Assembly (NCBI GenBank): GCA_001767695.1
Contig: MELR01000031.1
Location: forward strand, 47,718-81,161
Direction: 5' to 3'
Length of the DNA stretch: 33,444 bases
Source: Actinobacteria bacterium RBG_16_68_21
GTDB taxonomy: Bacteria > Actinomycetota > Acidimicrobiia > Spongiisociales > UBA11373
The position numbers and the translations under genes are program-made. The notes beneath the pieces were generated by a model. It saw nothing but the letters and a program-made list of their open reading frames with translations. It searched no databases and was not told the origin of the DNA. The first letter of the stretch is position 1. The number at the start of each line of letters is the position of its first letter. Positions 25,256-32,517 of this stretch are shown piece by piece.

Positions 25256-26316
25256 GTGCCCGCCAGCCAGGCGCGCGACGCCTCCATCATCCTCGCAAAG
25301 CTGTCACGGTCGCCGGTGGCAACCCAGGAGGCCAGCTCGTCGAACTCCCGACGCACCGCCTCGTAGAGCTCCGGGGTGTTCTGGTTGATCCGCTGGATGG
25401 CGAAGTACAGGTCGGGATCCTCGCCGAGCACGGTGCGGGCGGTTTCGATCTGGGCGTGGAAGGTGGTGCTTCCTACGCGGTTCACATCGCCGAATCGTTC
25501 GGTCCCGGCGGCGAGCACCTTGGCGAACAGCAGATTCATCAGGTGGGAGAGGCCGAGAACGTAGGAGACGACCCGATCGTGACCCGCGAAGTCGAGGGTG
25601 ACGAGCGTCGCCGCGGTGTCGGCGAACAAGCCCACCACCGCGGCGGTGGCATCGGGCCGGCCGCAGTCGCAGATGCAGACCACCTTGTCGGAAAGGGTGC
25701 GGGCGGAGGGGCCGAACATCGGGTGGATGCTGGTCACCGCCAGACCTGAGCCGACCGCTCTCCCGACGGAGTCGGTGAGGTGTCCCTTGAGGCTGGCGAT
25801 GTCGCACACCACGCCGGGGAACCGCGCTGCGGCGAATCCGTGGATCAGGTCCGGCATGACCTCGGGTGGAGTCGCCAGGAAGGCGATCGAAGCGTCCACC
25901 TCCCAGGGTGCGCCGTCACCGCGGTCGACGACCGTGACCCGGTGTCCCTGGTTCTCCAGGAAGTCCACCAGCCACCGTCCCATCCGGCCCCGCCCCCCCA
26001 CCACGGAGATGTGGCCGGCCTCACCGGCGTAGGTCGAATACGAGACTCGTTCCTGCTCGGCTCGGGAGGCGGTGATCAGGCCCTGCATCAGCGCCCGCAC
26101 GGTGTCGGCGGGGAGGTCGAGGCGAGTTGCGGTCGCTGCCGCCCGATCGAGCACTGTGCGCTCCACGTCGTAGTCCCGCAGCGGCTCGCCGGCGGTGCGC
26201 TTCGCCTTCCCGATGGTGCGCGCTGCCTCGAGGCGCTCCGCCACCAGGCGGAGAATGCCCTCGTCGATCTCCCTGATCCGATCGCGCAGGCGTTCGAGGC
26301 CCTCCATGGGTGCCAT
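25252..26316 (-). CDS. tyrA: Chorismate mutase/prephenate dehydrogenase (T-protein)
   Basis: 354 aa bifunctional enzyme of tyrosine synthesis: chorismate to prephenate, then NAD-dependent oxidation to 4-hydroxyphenylpyruvate. N-terminal AroQ-type chorismate mutase helices (about 5-95: LRDRIREIDEGILRLVAERL ... IGKAKR ... RDYDVER). NAD motif GGRGRMG (107-113). Dehydrogenase core with SIHPMFGPSA, where His is the catalytic residue in the E. coli T-protein. The fused architecture matches enterobacterial TyrA, which is unusual for an actinobacterium, where the two are usually separate (established knowledge; transfer is only a guess). ATG at 26316 or 26307; readings further upstream enter the repeat-rich gap. 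Confidence 0.9.
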   Translation of the reverse strand: MAPMEGLERLRDRIREIDEGILRLVAERLEAARTIGKAKRTAGEPLRDYDVERTVLDRAAATATRLDLPADTVRALMQGLITASRAEQERVSYSTYAGEAGHISVVGGRGRMGRWLVDFLENQGHRVTVVDRGDGAPWEVDASIAFLATPPEVMPDLIHGFAAARFPGVVCDIASLKGHLTDSVGRAVGSGLAVTSIHPMFGPSARTLSDKVVCICDCGRPDATAAVVGLFADTAATLVTLDFAGHDRVVSYVLGLSHLMNLLFAKVLAAGTERFGDVNRVGSTTFHAQIETARTVLGEDPDLYFAIQRINQNTPELYEAVRREFDELASWVATGDRDSFARMMEASRAWLAGT

Positions 26317-26369
26317 GATGGCGCGGGCTTGGGGCGGATGCTGTGGCGGACTCGGTGGGTTACGTCGCG

Positions 26370-26452
26370 CAGCGACTCTTACGGGCGACCGGCGACGACG
26401 GGCGACTCGGGACGGGCGACTCTTGCTGGCGACTGGAGACTGGAAACTTCTT
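26370..26452. repeat. Degenerate short repeats of GGCGACT type
   Basis: Seven or so imperfect copies of a GGCGACT/GGGCGAC unit follow each other (for example GGGCGACTCGG, GGGCGACTCTT, GGCGACTGGAGACTGG) in the 208-base gap between tyrA and the small membrane protein gene. No coding sense was found. It may be a slipped tandem repeat or a remnant element. Confidence 0.4.
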
Positions 26453-26467
26453 CGGGTATGCCTCACC

Positions 26468-26496
26468 TTGGCCAAAGCGGAGACGTCGCCTAGATT
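26468..26496 (+). promoter_or_regulatory. Promoter of small membrane protein gene
   Basis: TTGGCC (-35, 26468-26473) and TAGATT (-10, 26491-26496) are separated by exactly 17 bases. Transcription would begin about 20 nt before the GTG at 26525. It is the best two-box promoter in the window. Confidence 0.55.
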
Positions 26497-26524
26497 CGGT
26501 CCGTCCTGACCCGGGAGTGTGATC

Positions 26525-26791
26525 GTGTCGAAGAGGGTGGTTGGTGTTGTCGTCGCCGGCGCCGGGGTGGTGCTGGTCTTCATCGCGACGATGGCGGACA
26601 TCATCGGGATCTCGTCCGGCGGCTCGGCCGAAATGTTCGGCAAGCGCCAGATCATCGGCACCGTCGTCGGCGCGGTGGTCATCGTCGCCGGGTTGGTGGC
26701 GGCATTCGCCTTCGGTCCGCCCCGCGCTCCGCAGCCGGCGCGCAAGCGCAGGTCTCGCCGCCCACCGCCCAGGACCTCGAGGCCGACCTAG
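26525..26791 (+). CDS. Small two-span membrane protein, unknown function
   Basis: 88 aa, not recognised. Two hydrophobic segments (about 4-27 VVGVVVAGAGVVLVFIATMADIIG and 40-62 IIGTVVGAVVIVAGLVAAFAF) and a very basic C-terminal tail (RKRRSRRPPPRTSRPT) probably facing the cytoplasm. Start at the GTG 26525, which has GGGAG 7 nt upstream; a GTG at 26519 would add two residues. A good two-box promoter precedes it. It converges with the molybdenum hydroxylase genes. Small size and absence of a known domain leave the function open, but the promoter, ribosome site and hydrophobic pattern argue that it is a real gene. Confidence 0.7.
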   Translation: MSKRVVGVVVAGAGVVLVFIATMADIIGISSGGSAEMFGKRQIIGTVVGAVVIVAGLVAAFAFGPPRAPQPARKRRSRRPPPRTSRPT

Positions 26792-26826
26792 GAGGACCTG
26801 CGATCCGCTCGCCCGCGAAGCGGCGG

Positions 26827-29145
26827 CTAGGCCCCGACCCCGGCGGCGCGCAACGCCCGCCACACCTTCTCGGATGTGAAGGGGGGGTGGGTGAGGCGGA
26901 TGCCCACCGCGTGGTACACCGCGTTGGCGATGGCGGGGAGCGGGCCGTTGATCCCGATCTCGGCCACCGACTTGGCTCCCATGGGCCCGGTCGGTTCGTA
27001 CGACTCGACGAGAAACACCCGGATCGGGGGCAGGTCCATCGTTCCGGGAATCTTGTAGCGGGCGAGGTCGGGGTTCTTCACCCGACCGAGACGGGTGAAC
27101 TCCATCTGCTCGGTCAGGGCGTAGCCGATGCCGTTGGCGATCGCCCCCTCGACCTGCCCTTCGGCGAGGCGGGGATTGACCGCGGTGCCGCAGTCGACGG
27201 CCGCCACGAAGTCGAGCACCTCGATCCGGCCGGTCTCGACGTCGACGGCGACCTCGGTAAAGGCGGCCATGAAGGGCGGAGCCGACGACTCGGGGACGAA
27301 CGACGCCGTTGCTGCGATCTGCGCGGGATCCGGCCCGTAGTAGGACCGATGGCCGATCGCCGCCAGGTCGACGCTGCGGCCGTCGGATGTGGACACCCGG
27401 GAGTCGGCGAGGACCAGTTGCTCGGGCTCGGTCTCCAGCATGGTGGCGGCGACGGCGACGATGCGGTCCCGGACTTCTTCTGCGGCCCGCTGCACCGCCC
27501 ATCCGGACACGTAGGTGGTCGACGAGGCATAAGCGCCGGTGTCGAACGGCGTGAGGTCGGTATCTGAGGAGACCACCACGATCCTCGTGAGAGGCACGCC
27601 GAGGACCTCGGCGGCGATCTGGGCGAGGATCGTGTCCGAGCCGGTGCCGAGGTCGGTGGCTCCCACCAGCAGGTTGAACGATCCGTCGTCGTTCATCGCC
27701 ACGGTCGCCGCCGCCATGTCCACGAGCGGAATGCCGGAACCCTGCATGTGCACCGACATGCCCACGCCGTGGCGGATCGACCCATCGCCGCGCGGCTCGG
27801 CACGCTTGCGCACCCAGTCGAAGCGCTCGGCCCCCACCTGGAGGCAGGCGTCGAGCTCACACGAGGTGATGATCTGCGGGGTGCCCTTGCGGCCCTCGCC
27901 GAGCTCTTCGAAGATCGGTGAGGTCTGCCCGGCCCGGATGTGGTTGCGGGAGCGCAACTCGACGGGGTCGATGTGGAGCCGTTCGGCGATCTCGTCCATC
28001 GCCATCTCGAGCGGATAGCAACCCTGGGTGCCGCCGTACCCCCGATAGGCCCCGGCCACCGGCATCGTGGTGTACACCGCTTTGCCGTCGAAGCGGACAT
28101 GGGGGGCCTTGTTGTACAGGGGGAGCGTCTTCGACCCGGTGTTGGACATCACGGTGAGGGCGTGCGCGCCGTACGCCCCGGTATTGGAGATCGCTTCCAT
28201 GTCGATCGCGTGGACGATTCCGTCCGACCGCGCTCCGAGCTTCACCCGCACCCGCATCGGATGGCGGGTCCGCGACGAGATGAACTCCTGGGAGCGGGTG
28301 AATTCGAAGCGGACGGGACGTCCGGTGCGGAGAGTCATCAGGGCGGCCACGTCTTCGATCAAGACCTCCTGCTTGACCCCGAAGCCTCCACCGAGGCGCG
28401 GCTTGATCACCCGGATGCGATGGATCGGCACGTCGAGAAGGCGGGCGACGATCCTCCGTACGTGGAAGGGCACCTGGGTGCTGGAGACCAGGGTGATCCT
28501 GCCTTCGGGGTTGATCGAGGACACGACCACATGAGGTTCGAGGGGGGCGTGTTGGGCGTATTGGGTCTCGGTGGTCGTCTCGACAACGACATCGGACTCG
28601 TCGAAACCGGCGGTCACGTCGCCGGCGATCGCCGACACCACCGATGCGATGTTGTGCTCGGCATCCCAGATGTCCAGGGCGTCCGGCTCGTCGTGGATCA
28701 CCGGCGCCCCGGGGGCGAGGGCGGCGTCGATCGACAGGACCGGACCGAGGTCCTCGTACTCGGCGTCGATCAAGCCGAGTGCCCTCAGGGCGATCGCCGG
28801 GCTGTCGGCGGCCACCGCCGCCACCCGGTCGCCGATGAAGCGCACCTTGGTGTCGAACATGCGGGTGTCGTACGGGCTCGGTTCCGGGTGACCCTGGCCG
28901 GCCGTGGTGTAGCGCATCTCCGGGGTGTTGCGGTGGGTGAGGACGCAAGCCACACCGTCGAGCGCCTCGGCGGCCGAGGTGTCGAGGCGGGTGATGCGGG
29001 CGTGGGCCACCGGGCTGGTGAGCAAAGCCACGTGGAGCATCCCGGGGAGGTCGAGGTCGCCGGCGAACACCGGGCTTCCCGTGACCAGAGTCCTGCCGTC
29101 GATCTTGCGTTCGTTGATGCCGACGACCTTGAACTTGTCCTTCAT
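26827..29145 (-). CDS. Xanthine dehydrogenase family molybdopterin-binding subunit
   Basis: 772 aa large subunit of a molybdenum hydroxylase, which inserts an oxygen from water into heterocycles or aldehydes. Molybdenum cofactor motifs: LGGGFGVKQE (about 251-260), AYRGYGGTQG (366-375) and the catalytic Glu729 in GAKSVAEIGINGP. The CO-dehydrogenase active-site loop (AYRCSFR) is absent, so it is not form I CODH. The pocket around residue 200 (QHAPLEPH) follows the XDH pattern. The start is the ATG at 29145, which overlaps the [2Fe-2S] subunit stop as ATGA; the frame stays open to 29790, but only across the two other subunits. Three separate subunits are organised like E. coli XdhABC. Purine, nicotinate or other heterocycles are possible substrates; the neighbouring carbamoyltransferases favour purines (inference). 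Confidence 0.92.
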   Translation of the reverse strand: MKDKFKVVGINERKIDGRTLVTGSPVFAGDLDLPGMLHVALLTSPVAHARITRLDTSAAEALDGVACVLTHRNTPEMRYTTAGQGHPEPSPYDTRMFDTKVRFIGDRVAAVAADSPAIALRALGLIDAEYEDLGPVLSIDAALAPGAPVIHDEPDALDIWDAEHNIASVVSAIAGDVTAGFDESDVVVETTTETQYAQHAPLEPHVVVSSINPEGRITLVSSTQVPFHVRRIVARLLDVPIHRIRVIKPRLGGGFGVKQEVLIEDVAALMTLRTGRPVRFEFTRSQEFISSRTRHPMRVRVKLGARSDGIVHAIDMEAISNTGAYGAHALTVMSNTGSKTLPLYNKAPHVRFDGKAVYTTMPVAGAYRGYGGTQGCYPLEMAMDEIAERLHIDPVELRSRNHIRAGQTSPIFEELGEGRKGTPQIITSCELDACLQVGAERFDWVRKRAEPRGDGSIRHGVGMSVHMQGSGIPLVDMAAATVAMNDDGSFNLLVGATDLGTGSDTILAQIAAEVLGVPLTRIVVVSSDTDLTPFDTGAYASSTTYVSGWAVQRAAEEVRDRIVAVAATMLETEPEQLVLADSRVSTSDGRSVDLAAIGHRSYYGPDPAQIAATASFVPESSAPPFMAAFTEVAVDVETGRIEVLDFVAAVDCGTAVNPRLAEGQVEGAIANGIGYALTEQMEFTRLGRVKNPDLARYKIPGTMDLPPIRVFLVESYEPTGPMGAKSVAEIGINGPLPAIANAVYHAVGIRLTHPPFTSEKVWRALRAAGVGA

Positions 29146-29612
29146 GAGCGCCGCTCCAGGAGAGTGCCGGCGGCGGCGAGGATCGCCTCGATCGGCTTGA
29201 CGTATCCGGTGCAGCGGCAGAACGACCCGGACAGGGCGCTGCGTACCTCGGCCTCGTCGGGTTCCGGATTCCGGGAGAGCAGGTCCACCGCGAGCATCAG
29301 CATCCCCGGCGTGCAGAAGCCGCACTGCACCGCGCCACCCTCGACGGCGGCGCTCTGCAGGGGATGCAGCTCGCCGTCGTGAGCCAGTCCCTCCGCCGTC
29401 CCGACAGCGGTGCCGTCGACCTGTCCGGCGAACACCAGGCAGGCGTTGACCGCCCGACCGTCGACGAGCACTGCGCACGAGCCGCAATCCCCGCGGTCGC
29501 ATCCGTTCTTGACGCTCGTCTTGCCGATCCGCCGCAGCACGTCCATGAGGCTCTCTCCGGCGGCGATCACGACCGTGGTCGGAACGCCGTCGACGGTGAA
29601 GCGCAGGTTCAC
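29142..29612 (-). CDS. [2Fe-2S] subunit of xanthine-dehydrogenase-family enzyme
   Basis: 156 aa electron-transfer subunit. Plant-type cluster ligands: Cys38, Cys43, Cys46 and Cys58 (NGCDRGDCGSCAVLV ... AC). The second cluster domain has Cys97, Cys100, Cys132 and Cys134 (QCGFC and FCRCTGY). Full length for this family. The GTG at 29612 overlaps the FAD subunit stop (GTGA) and its own stop overlaps the large subunit start (ATGA), so the three are tightly coupled. No Tat signal, so the enzyme is cytoplasmic. Confidence 0.95.
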   Translation of the reverse strand: MNLRFTVDGVPTTVVIAAGESLMDVLRRIGKTSVKNGCDRGDCGSCAVLVDGRAVNACLVFAGQVDGTAVGTAEGLAHDGELHPLQSAAVEGGAVQCGFCTPGMLMLAVDLLSRNPEPDEAEVRSALSGSFCRCTGYVKPIEAILAAAGTLLERRS

Positions 29613-30445
29613 GGCAGCCTCCCGGCGATCTCGGCGAGGCAGCGGCGCACCAGCACGGCGGCAATGGCGCGGCGGTACTCGGCGGTCGCTCGATCATCGT
29701 CCCGGGCGGGGATCTCGGCGGCGGCGATGGTGGCCGCCGATGAGATCGCTGCGGGGTCGAGCGGACGGCCGTGGAGCAGTACCTCGGCATCGGTGACCGA
29801 AGCCGCCAGGGCGGGAGTCTCTCCGACCACGACCCGGGCCGCGGCCACCGACCCGTCGTCGGCGATGTCGATGCGGCACGCGCAGTTGAGGATTGCCAGA
29901 TCGAAGTGGGTTCGGGAGAACTTGCGGAAGGCCGCCGCCGCCGGCCGGTGCATCGGGGGAATGGTGATCCCGGTGACGATGAGCGGGGTGCGGTGGGTTT
30001 GCGAGGCGTAGAAGTCGGCGAGCGGGCCGGCGCGCGGACTGCCGTCGTACCAGTTGATGGTGGCGTCGAGGGAGAGCAAGACGGGGATGACGTCCGAGAG
30101 GCGTCCCCGGGCGAGGTGCCCGCCGATCGTGGCGCGGTTGCGCAGCAGGGGTGATCCGACGAGCCGCAGCATGTCGGCGATCACCCCGTCGGCATGAGCT
30201 GCCAGCCGGGGATGCTCCAGCATCTCCGACAGCGTCGTGGTCGCGCCGATCGAGAAACCGTCGCCCGACTCGGAGATGCCCGACAGGGGGAGGACGGTGA
30301 GGTCGACCAGCGAAACCGGGGCCGGCGGCTCGTGAAGGATGACGTCGGTGCCGCCGGAGACGGGGATGGATCCCTGTTGGACGGCGACAAAGGCGGTCGC
30401 GATGTCGATGGGACGGATGAATCCGGATACATTGACGACCGACAC
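29609..30445 (-). CDS. FAD-binding subunit of xanthine-dehydrogenase-family enzyme
   Basis: 278 aa subunit that receives electrons from the [2Fe-2S] clusters. FAD motifs: SGGTDVILHE (31-40), FSIGATTTLSEM and LRNRATIGGHLARG. First gene of the three-subunit transcript. The GTG at 30445 is preceded by TAGAGT exactly 6 nt upstream, a leaderless start. Order is FAD, Fe-S, Mo subunit. It is divergent from the carbamoyltransferase genes, with 127 bases between the starts. Confidence 0.92.
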   Translation of the reverse strand: MSVVNVSGFIRPIDIATAFVAVQQGSIPVSGGTDVILHEPPAPVSLVDLTVLPLSGISESGDGFSIGATTTLSEMLEHPRLAAHADGVIADMLRLVGSPLLRNRATIGGHLARGRLSDVIPVLLSLDATINWYDGSPRAGPLADFYASQTHRTPLIVTGITIPPMHRPAAAAFRKFSRTHFDLAILNCACRIDIADDGSVAAARVVVGETPALAASVTDAEVLLHGRPLDPAAISSAATIAAAEIPARDDDRATAEYRRAIAAVLVRRCLAEIAGRLP

Positions 30446-30525
30446 ACCACGACTCTATGTGGGCGAGGCGCCTGCCGTCGGGGTATTTCGGCCCCGGCTT
30501 GGCGACATCCGGCGGTAGTGGTGTG
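30443..30525. promoter_or_regulatory. Inverted repeat pair in the divergent intergenic region
   Basis: CACACCAC (30443-30450) and GTGGTGTG (30518-30525) are perfect 8-base inverted repeats 67 bases apart in the shared control region of the hydroxylase and carbamoyltransferase genes; an 8-base palindrome AGGCGCCT (30466-30473) lies between. They could bind one regulator for both directions. The left arm overlaps the hydroxylase start codon, so this is tentative. Confidence 0.28.
30452..30457 (-). promoter_or_regulatory. -10 box for leaderless molybdenum hydroxylase operon
   Basis: TAGAGT on the minus strand, then exactly 6 nt and the GTG at 30445. Confidence 0.52.
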
Positions 30526-30572
30526 CCGGCGCCCGCGGGAGAGTGTTCGGACCGTCGACGGAGGTGGAAGAA

Positions 30573-31523
30573 ATGAGAAGTTTCGCCGGTCGCGACATCC
30601 TGTCCTTGAAGGACTTCGAGCGCGGCGAGTTCATGCAGGTGTTCGAGGTGGCCGAGGACTTGGAGCCGATCGCCCGATCGCGGCGCAACGGCGATCTCCT
30701 CTCCGACAAGACGCTGGTGACCGCCTTCTACCAGCCGTCCACGCGCACCCGGCTGGCGCACGAGGCGGCGATGCACCGCCTCGGTGGGCATGTGCTCGGT
30801 TTCTCCGACCCGCGCATGACCCGGGCCGGCGACTTCTATCAGGAGTCGATCAAGGACACGGTCCACATGCTGGAGTACTACGGGGACGCCATCGTGATGC
30901 GTCACTTCCAGCAGGGCGCCCCGGCCGAGGCGGCACGGTGGGCGAGCGTTCCGGTGATCAACGCCGGCGACGGTTGGGGAGAGCATCCCACCCAGGTGTT
31001 GACCGATCTGTACACGGTGATGAAGGAGCAGGGAACCATCGATGGCCTGACCTTCCTGTGCATCGGAGACATGCGGATGAGGACGATGCATTCGCTCGGC
31101 TATGCCCTCACCCAGTTCGATGCAGAGGCGGTGTTCGTGTCGCCTCCCGAGATGTCCCTCACCGACGATTTCAAGGCCGAGTTGACCGATCGGGGCCTGG
31201 TGTTCCGCGAGGTGGAGCACGTGAGAGAGGCGATCGCCGAAGCGGATGTGATCTACATGGAGCCGGTGGTCCAGGCCGACTACACCAAGAGCCGCGACGA
31301 GGCCGGGGGCGACAAGGGCCTGACGCCGGAAAACTACCGGGTCACCCGCGAGCTGCTGAGGGAGGCAAAGGGCGACGCGATCATCCTGCACTCGCTGCCC
31401 CGGATGGACGAGCTTCCCCCCGATGTCGACGCCACCCGCCACGCCCGTTACTGGGAGGAGGCGTTCAACGGCGTCGTCATGAGGATGGCCCTGCTTGCGC
31501 TCGTCATGGGCGCCACCGAGTGA
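30573..31523 (+). CDS. Aspartate/ornithine carbamoyltransferase family protein, altered amino-acid site
   Basis: 316 aa, built like the aspartate carbamoyltransferase catalytic chain. Carbamoyl-phosphate residues are kept: STRTR (56-60), Arg110, His138 and Gln141 (HPTQ), HSLPR (274-278), and the C-terminal NGVVMRMALLALVMG. Aligned by eye to E. coli PyrB, Arg167/Thr168 match Arg170/Thr171, but catalytic Lys84 falls on Tyr89 and aspartate-binding Arg229 falls on Pro231 (YMEPVVQ in place of YMTRVQ). So aspartate is probably not the acceptor, and this is unlikely to be the pyrimidine enzyme. GGAGG (30560-30564) lies 8 nt before the ATG at 30573. Followed after 10 bases by a YgeW-like enzyme. A ureido acid as substrate is inferred from the neighbours. 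Confidence 0.85.
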   Translation: MRSFAGRDILSLKDFERGEFMQVFEVAEDLEPIARSRRNGDLLSDKTLVTAFYQPSTRTRLAHEAAMHRLGGHVLGFSDPRMTRAGDFYQESIKDTVHMLEYYGDAIVMRHFQQGAPAEAARWASVPVINAGDGWGEHPTQVLTDLYTVMKEQGTIDGLTFLCIGDMRMRTMHSLGYALTQFDAEAVFVSPPEMSLTDDFKAELTDRGLVFREVEHVREAIAEADVIYMEPVVQADYTKSRDEAGGDKGLTPENYRVTRELLREAKGDAIILHSLPRMDELPPDVDATRHARYWEEAFNGVVMRMALLALVMGATE

Positions 31524-31533
31524 AGGGAGATTG

Positions 31534-32508
31534 ATGCGCACCGGACTACGCGGTCGTGACATGATCACGACCCAGGAGTGGACCAAAGGCGAGATCGATT
31601 CGGTGCTGGAGGTCGCCCTCGATCTGAAGCGGCGGCGCGCCCTCGGCCAGCCGCACGCCCTGCTCGACGACAAGGTGCTGGCGATGCTCTTCTTCTTCTC
31701 CAGCACCCGTACCCGTGCCTCGTTCGAGGCGGGGATGGCGCAGCTCGGGGGCCACGCCCAATTCATCGAAGCCAAGACGACCCAGATCGCCCACGGCGAC
31801 ACCGCCAAGGAGATCGGGGAGATCCTCGGGCGCTACAACGACGGCATTGCCATCCGTCAGGTCGATTGGGGTGTCGGCAACCAGTACATGCGGGACGTCG
31901 CCGAGGCATCGCGGGTGCCGGTCCTCAACATGCAGTGCGACCGGTTCCATCCCTTCCAGGCGCTCGCCGACCTGCTGACCATCGTCGAGGAGAAGGGCGA
32001 TCCGCGCGGCTTGACCATCGACGTCAGCTACGCCTACGCCGCCAGCTATCAGAAGCCGATGAGCGTGCCGATCAGCCTGATCCTCCTGCTGACCCGCTAC
32101 GGCGCCAACGTGCGGCTCACCCGGCCTCCCGAGTTCCGCCTCCTCCCCGAGTACGTGGAGCAGGCCGCCGCCAACGCCGCCGCCGCCGGCGGTTCCTTCG
32201 AGGTGCTCGAGGACTTCGACGCCGGCTTCCGCGGCGCCGACGTCGTGTATCCGAAGAGCTGGGGATGCATGTTGGAGACGGAGGATCTCGCTGCCTCCGC
32301 GGAGATCTCCAAGAGGTACACCGACTGGATCGCCGACGAACGGCGGATGGCGATGGCTGCCGACGGTGCCATCTACATGCACTGCCTGCCGGCCGACCGG
32401 GGAATCGAGGTCGCCGATGCGGTCATCGACGGACCGCAGAGCGTCGTCTACGACGAGGCGGAGAATCGCCTGCACGTGCAGAAGGCCGTGATGGCGCTGA
32501 CCATGTAA
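31534..32508 (+). CDS. ygeW: YgeW-like knotted carbamoyltransferase
   Basis: 324 aa transcarbamylase. Carbamoyl-phosphate loop SSTRTR (56-61), HPFQALADLLTI (139-150), HCLPAD (283-288). The stretch SYAYAASYQKPMSVP (165-179) and YPKSW (239-243) match the YgeW branch, not ornithine or aspartate transcarbamylases. E. coli YgeW is roughly 70 residues longer. In E. coli this gene sits in the purine/ureide region with ygeX, ygeY and xdh genes. Here it is between another carbamoyltransferase and a PLP enzyme, opposite a xanthine-dehydrogenase-type operon. ATG at 31534 with AAGGGAG just upstream (31523-31529); the TTG at 31531 is a less likely start. The specific acceptor, such as a ureido or diamino acid, is inferred only. 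Confidence 0.83.
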   Translation: MRTGLRGRDMITTQEWTKGEIDSVLEVALDLKRRRALGQPHALLDDKVLAMLFFFSSTRTRASFEAGMAQLGGHAQFIEAKTTQIAHGDTAKEIGEILGRYNDGIAIRQVDWGVGNQYMRDVAEASRVPVLNMQCDRFHPFQALADLLTIVEEKGDPRGLTIDVSYAYAASYQKPMSVPISLILLLTRYGANVRLTRPPEFRLLPEYVEQAAANAAAAGGSFEVLEDFDAGFRGADVVYPKSWGCMLETEDLAASAEISKRYTDWIADERRMAMAADGAIYMHCLPADRGIEVADAVIDGPQSVVYDEAENRLHVQKAVMALTM

Positions 32509-32517
32509 GGGGGCTGG

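Noticed and set aside
26805-26823. Possible terminator hairpin (CCGCT/AGCGG) between the small membrane protein and Mo-subunit genes
   Set aside because: Only a 5-bp stem with a 9-base loop and no T run; common by chance at this GC content.
26827-29790. A 987-residue frame extending the molybdenum subunit
   Set aside because: The extra N-terminus is out-of-frame reading of the Fe-S and FAD subunit genes; the ATG at 29145 starts the conserved domain.
26827-30445. Aerobic CO dehydrogenase (coxMSL)
   Set aside because: The large subunit lacks the AYRCSFR loop with the catalytic Cys, so the set is only a relative within the XDH family.
30573-31523. Pyrimidine pathway aspartate carbamoyltransferase (pyrB)
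   Set aside because: Residues matching Lys84 and Arg229 are changed, and no pyrC, carAB or pyrR lies nearby.
29694-31808. A 704-residue minus-strand frame spanning the carbamoyltransferase genes
   Set aside because: Antisense to well-conserved genes and made of low-complexity Arg/His/Gly translation typical of GC-rich shadow frames.
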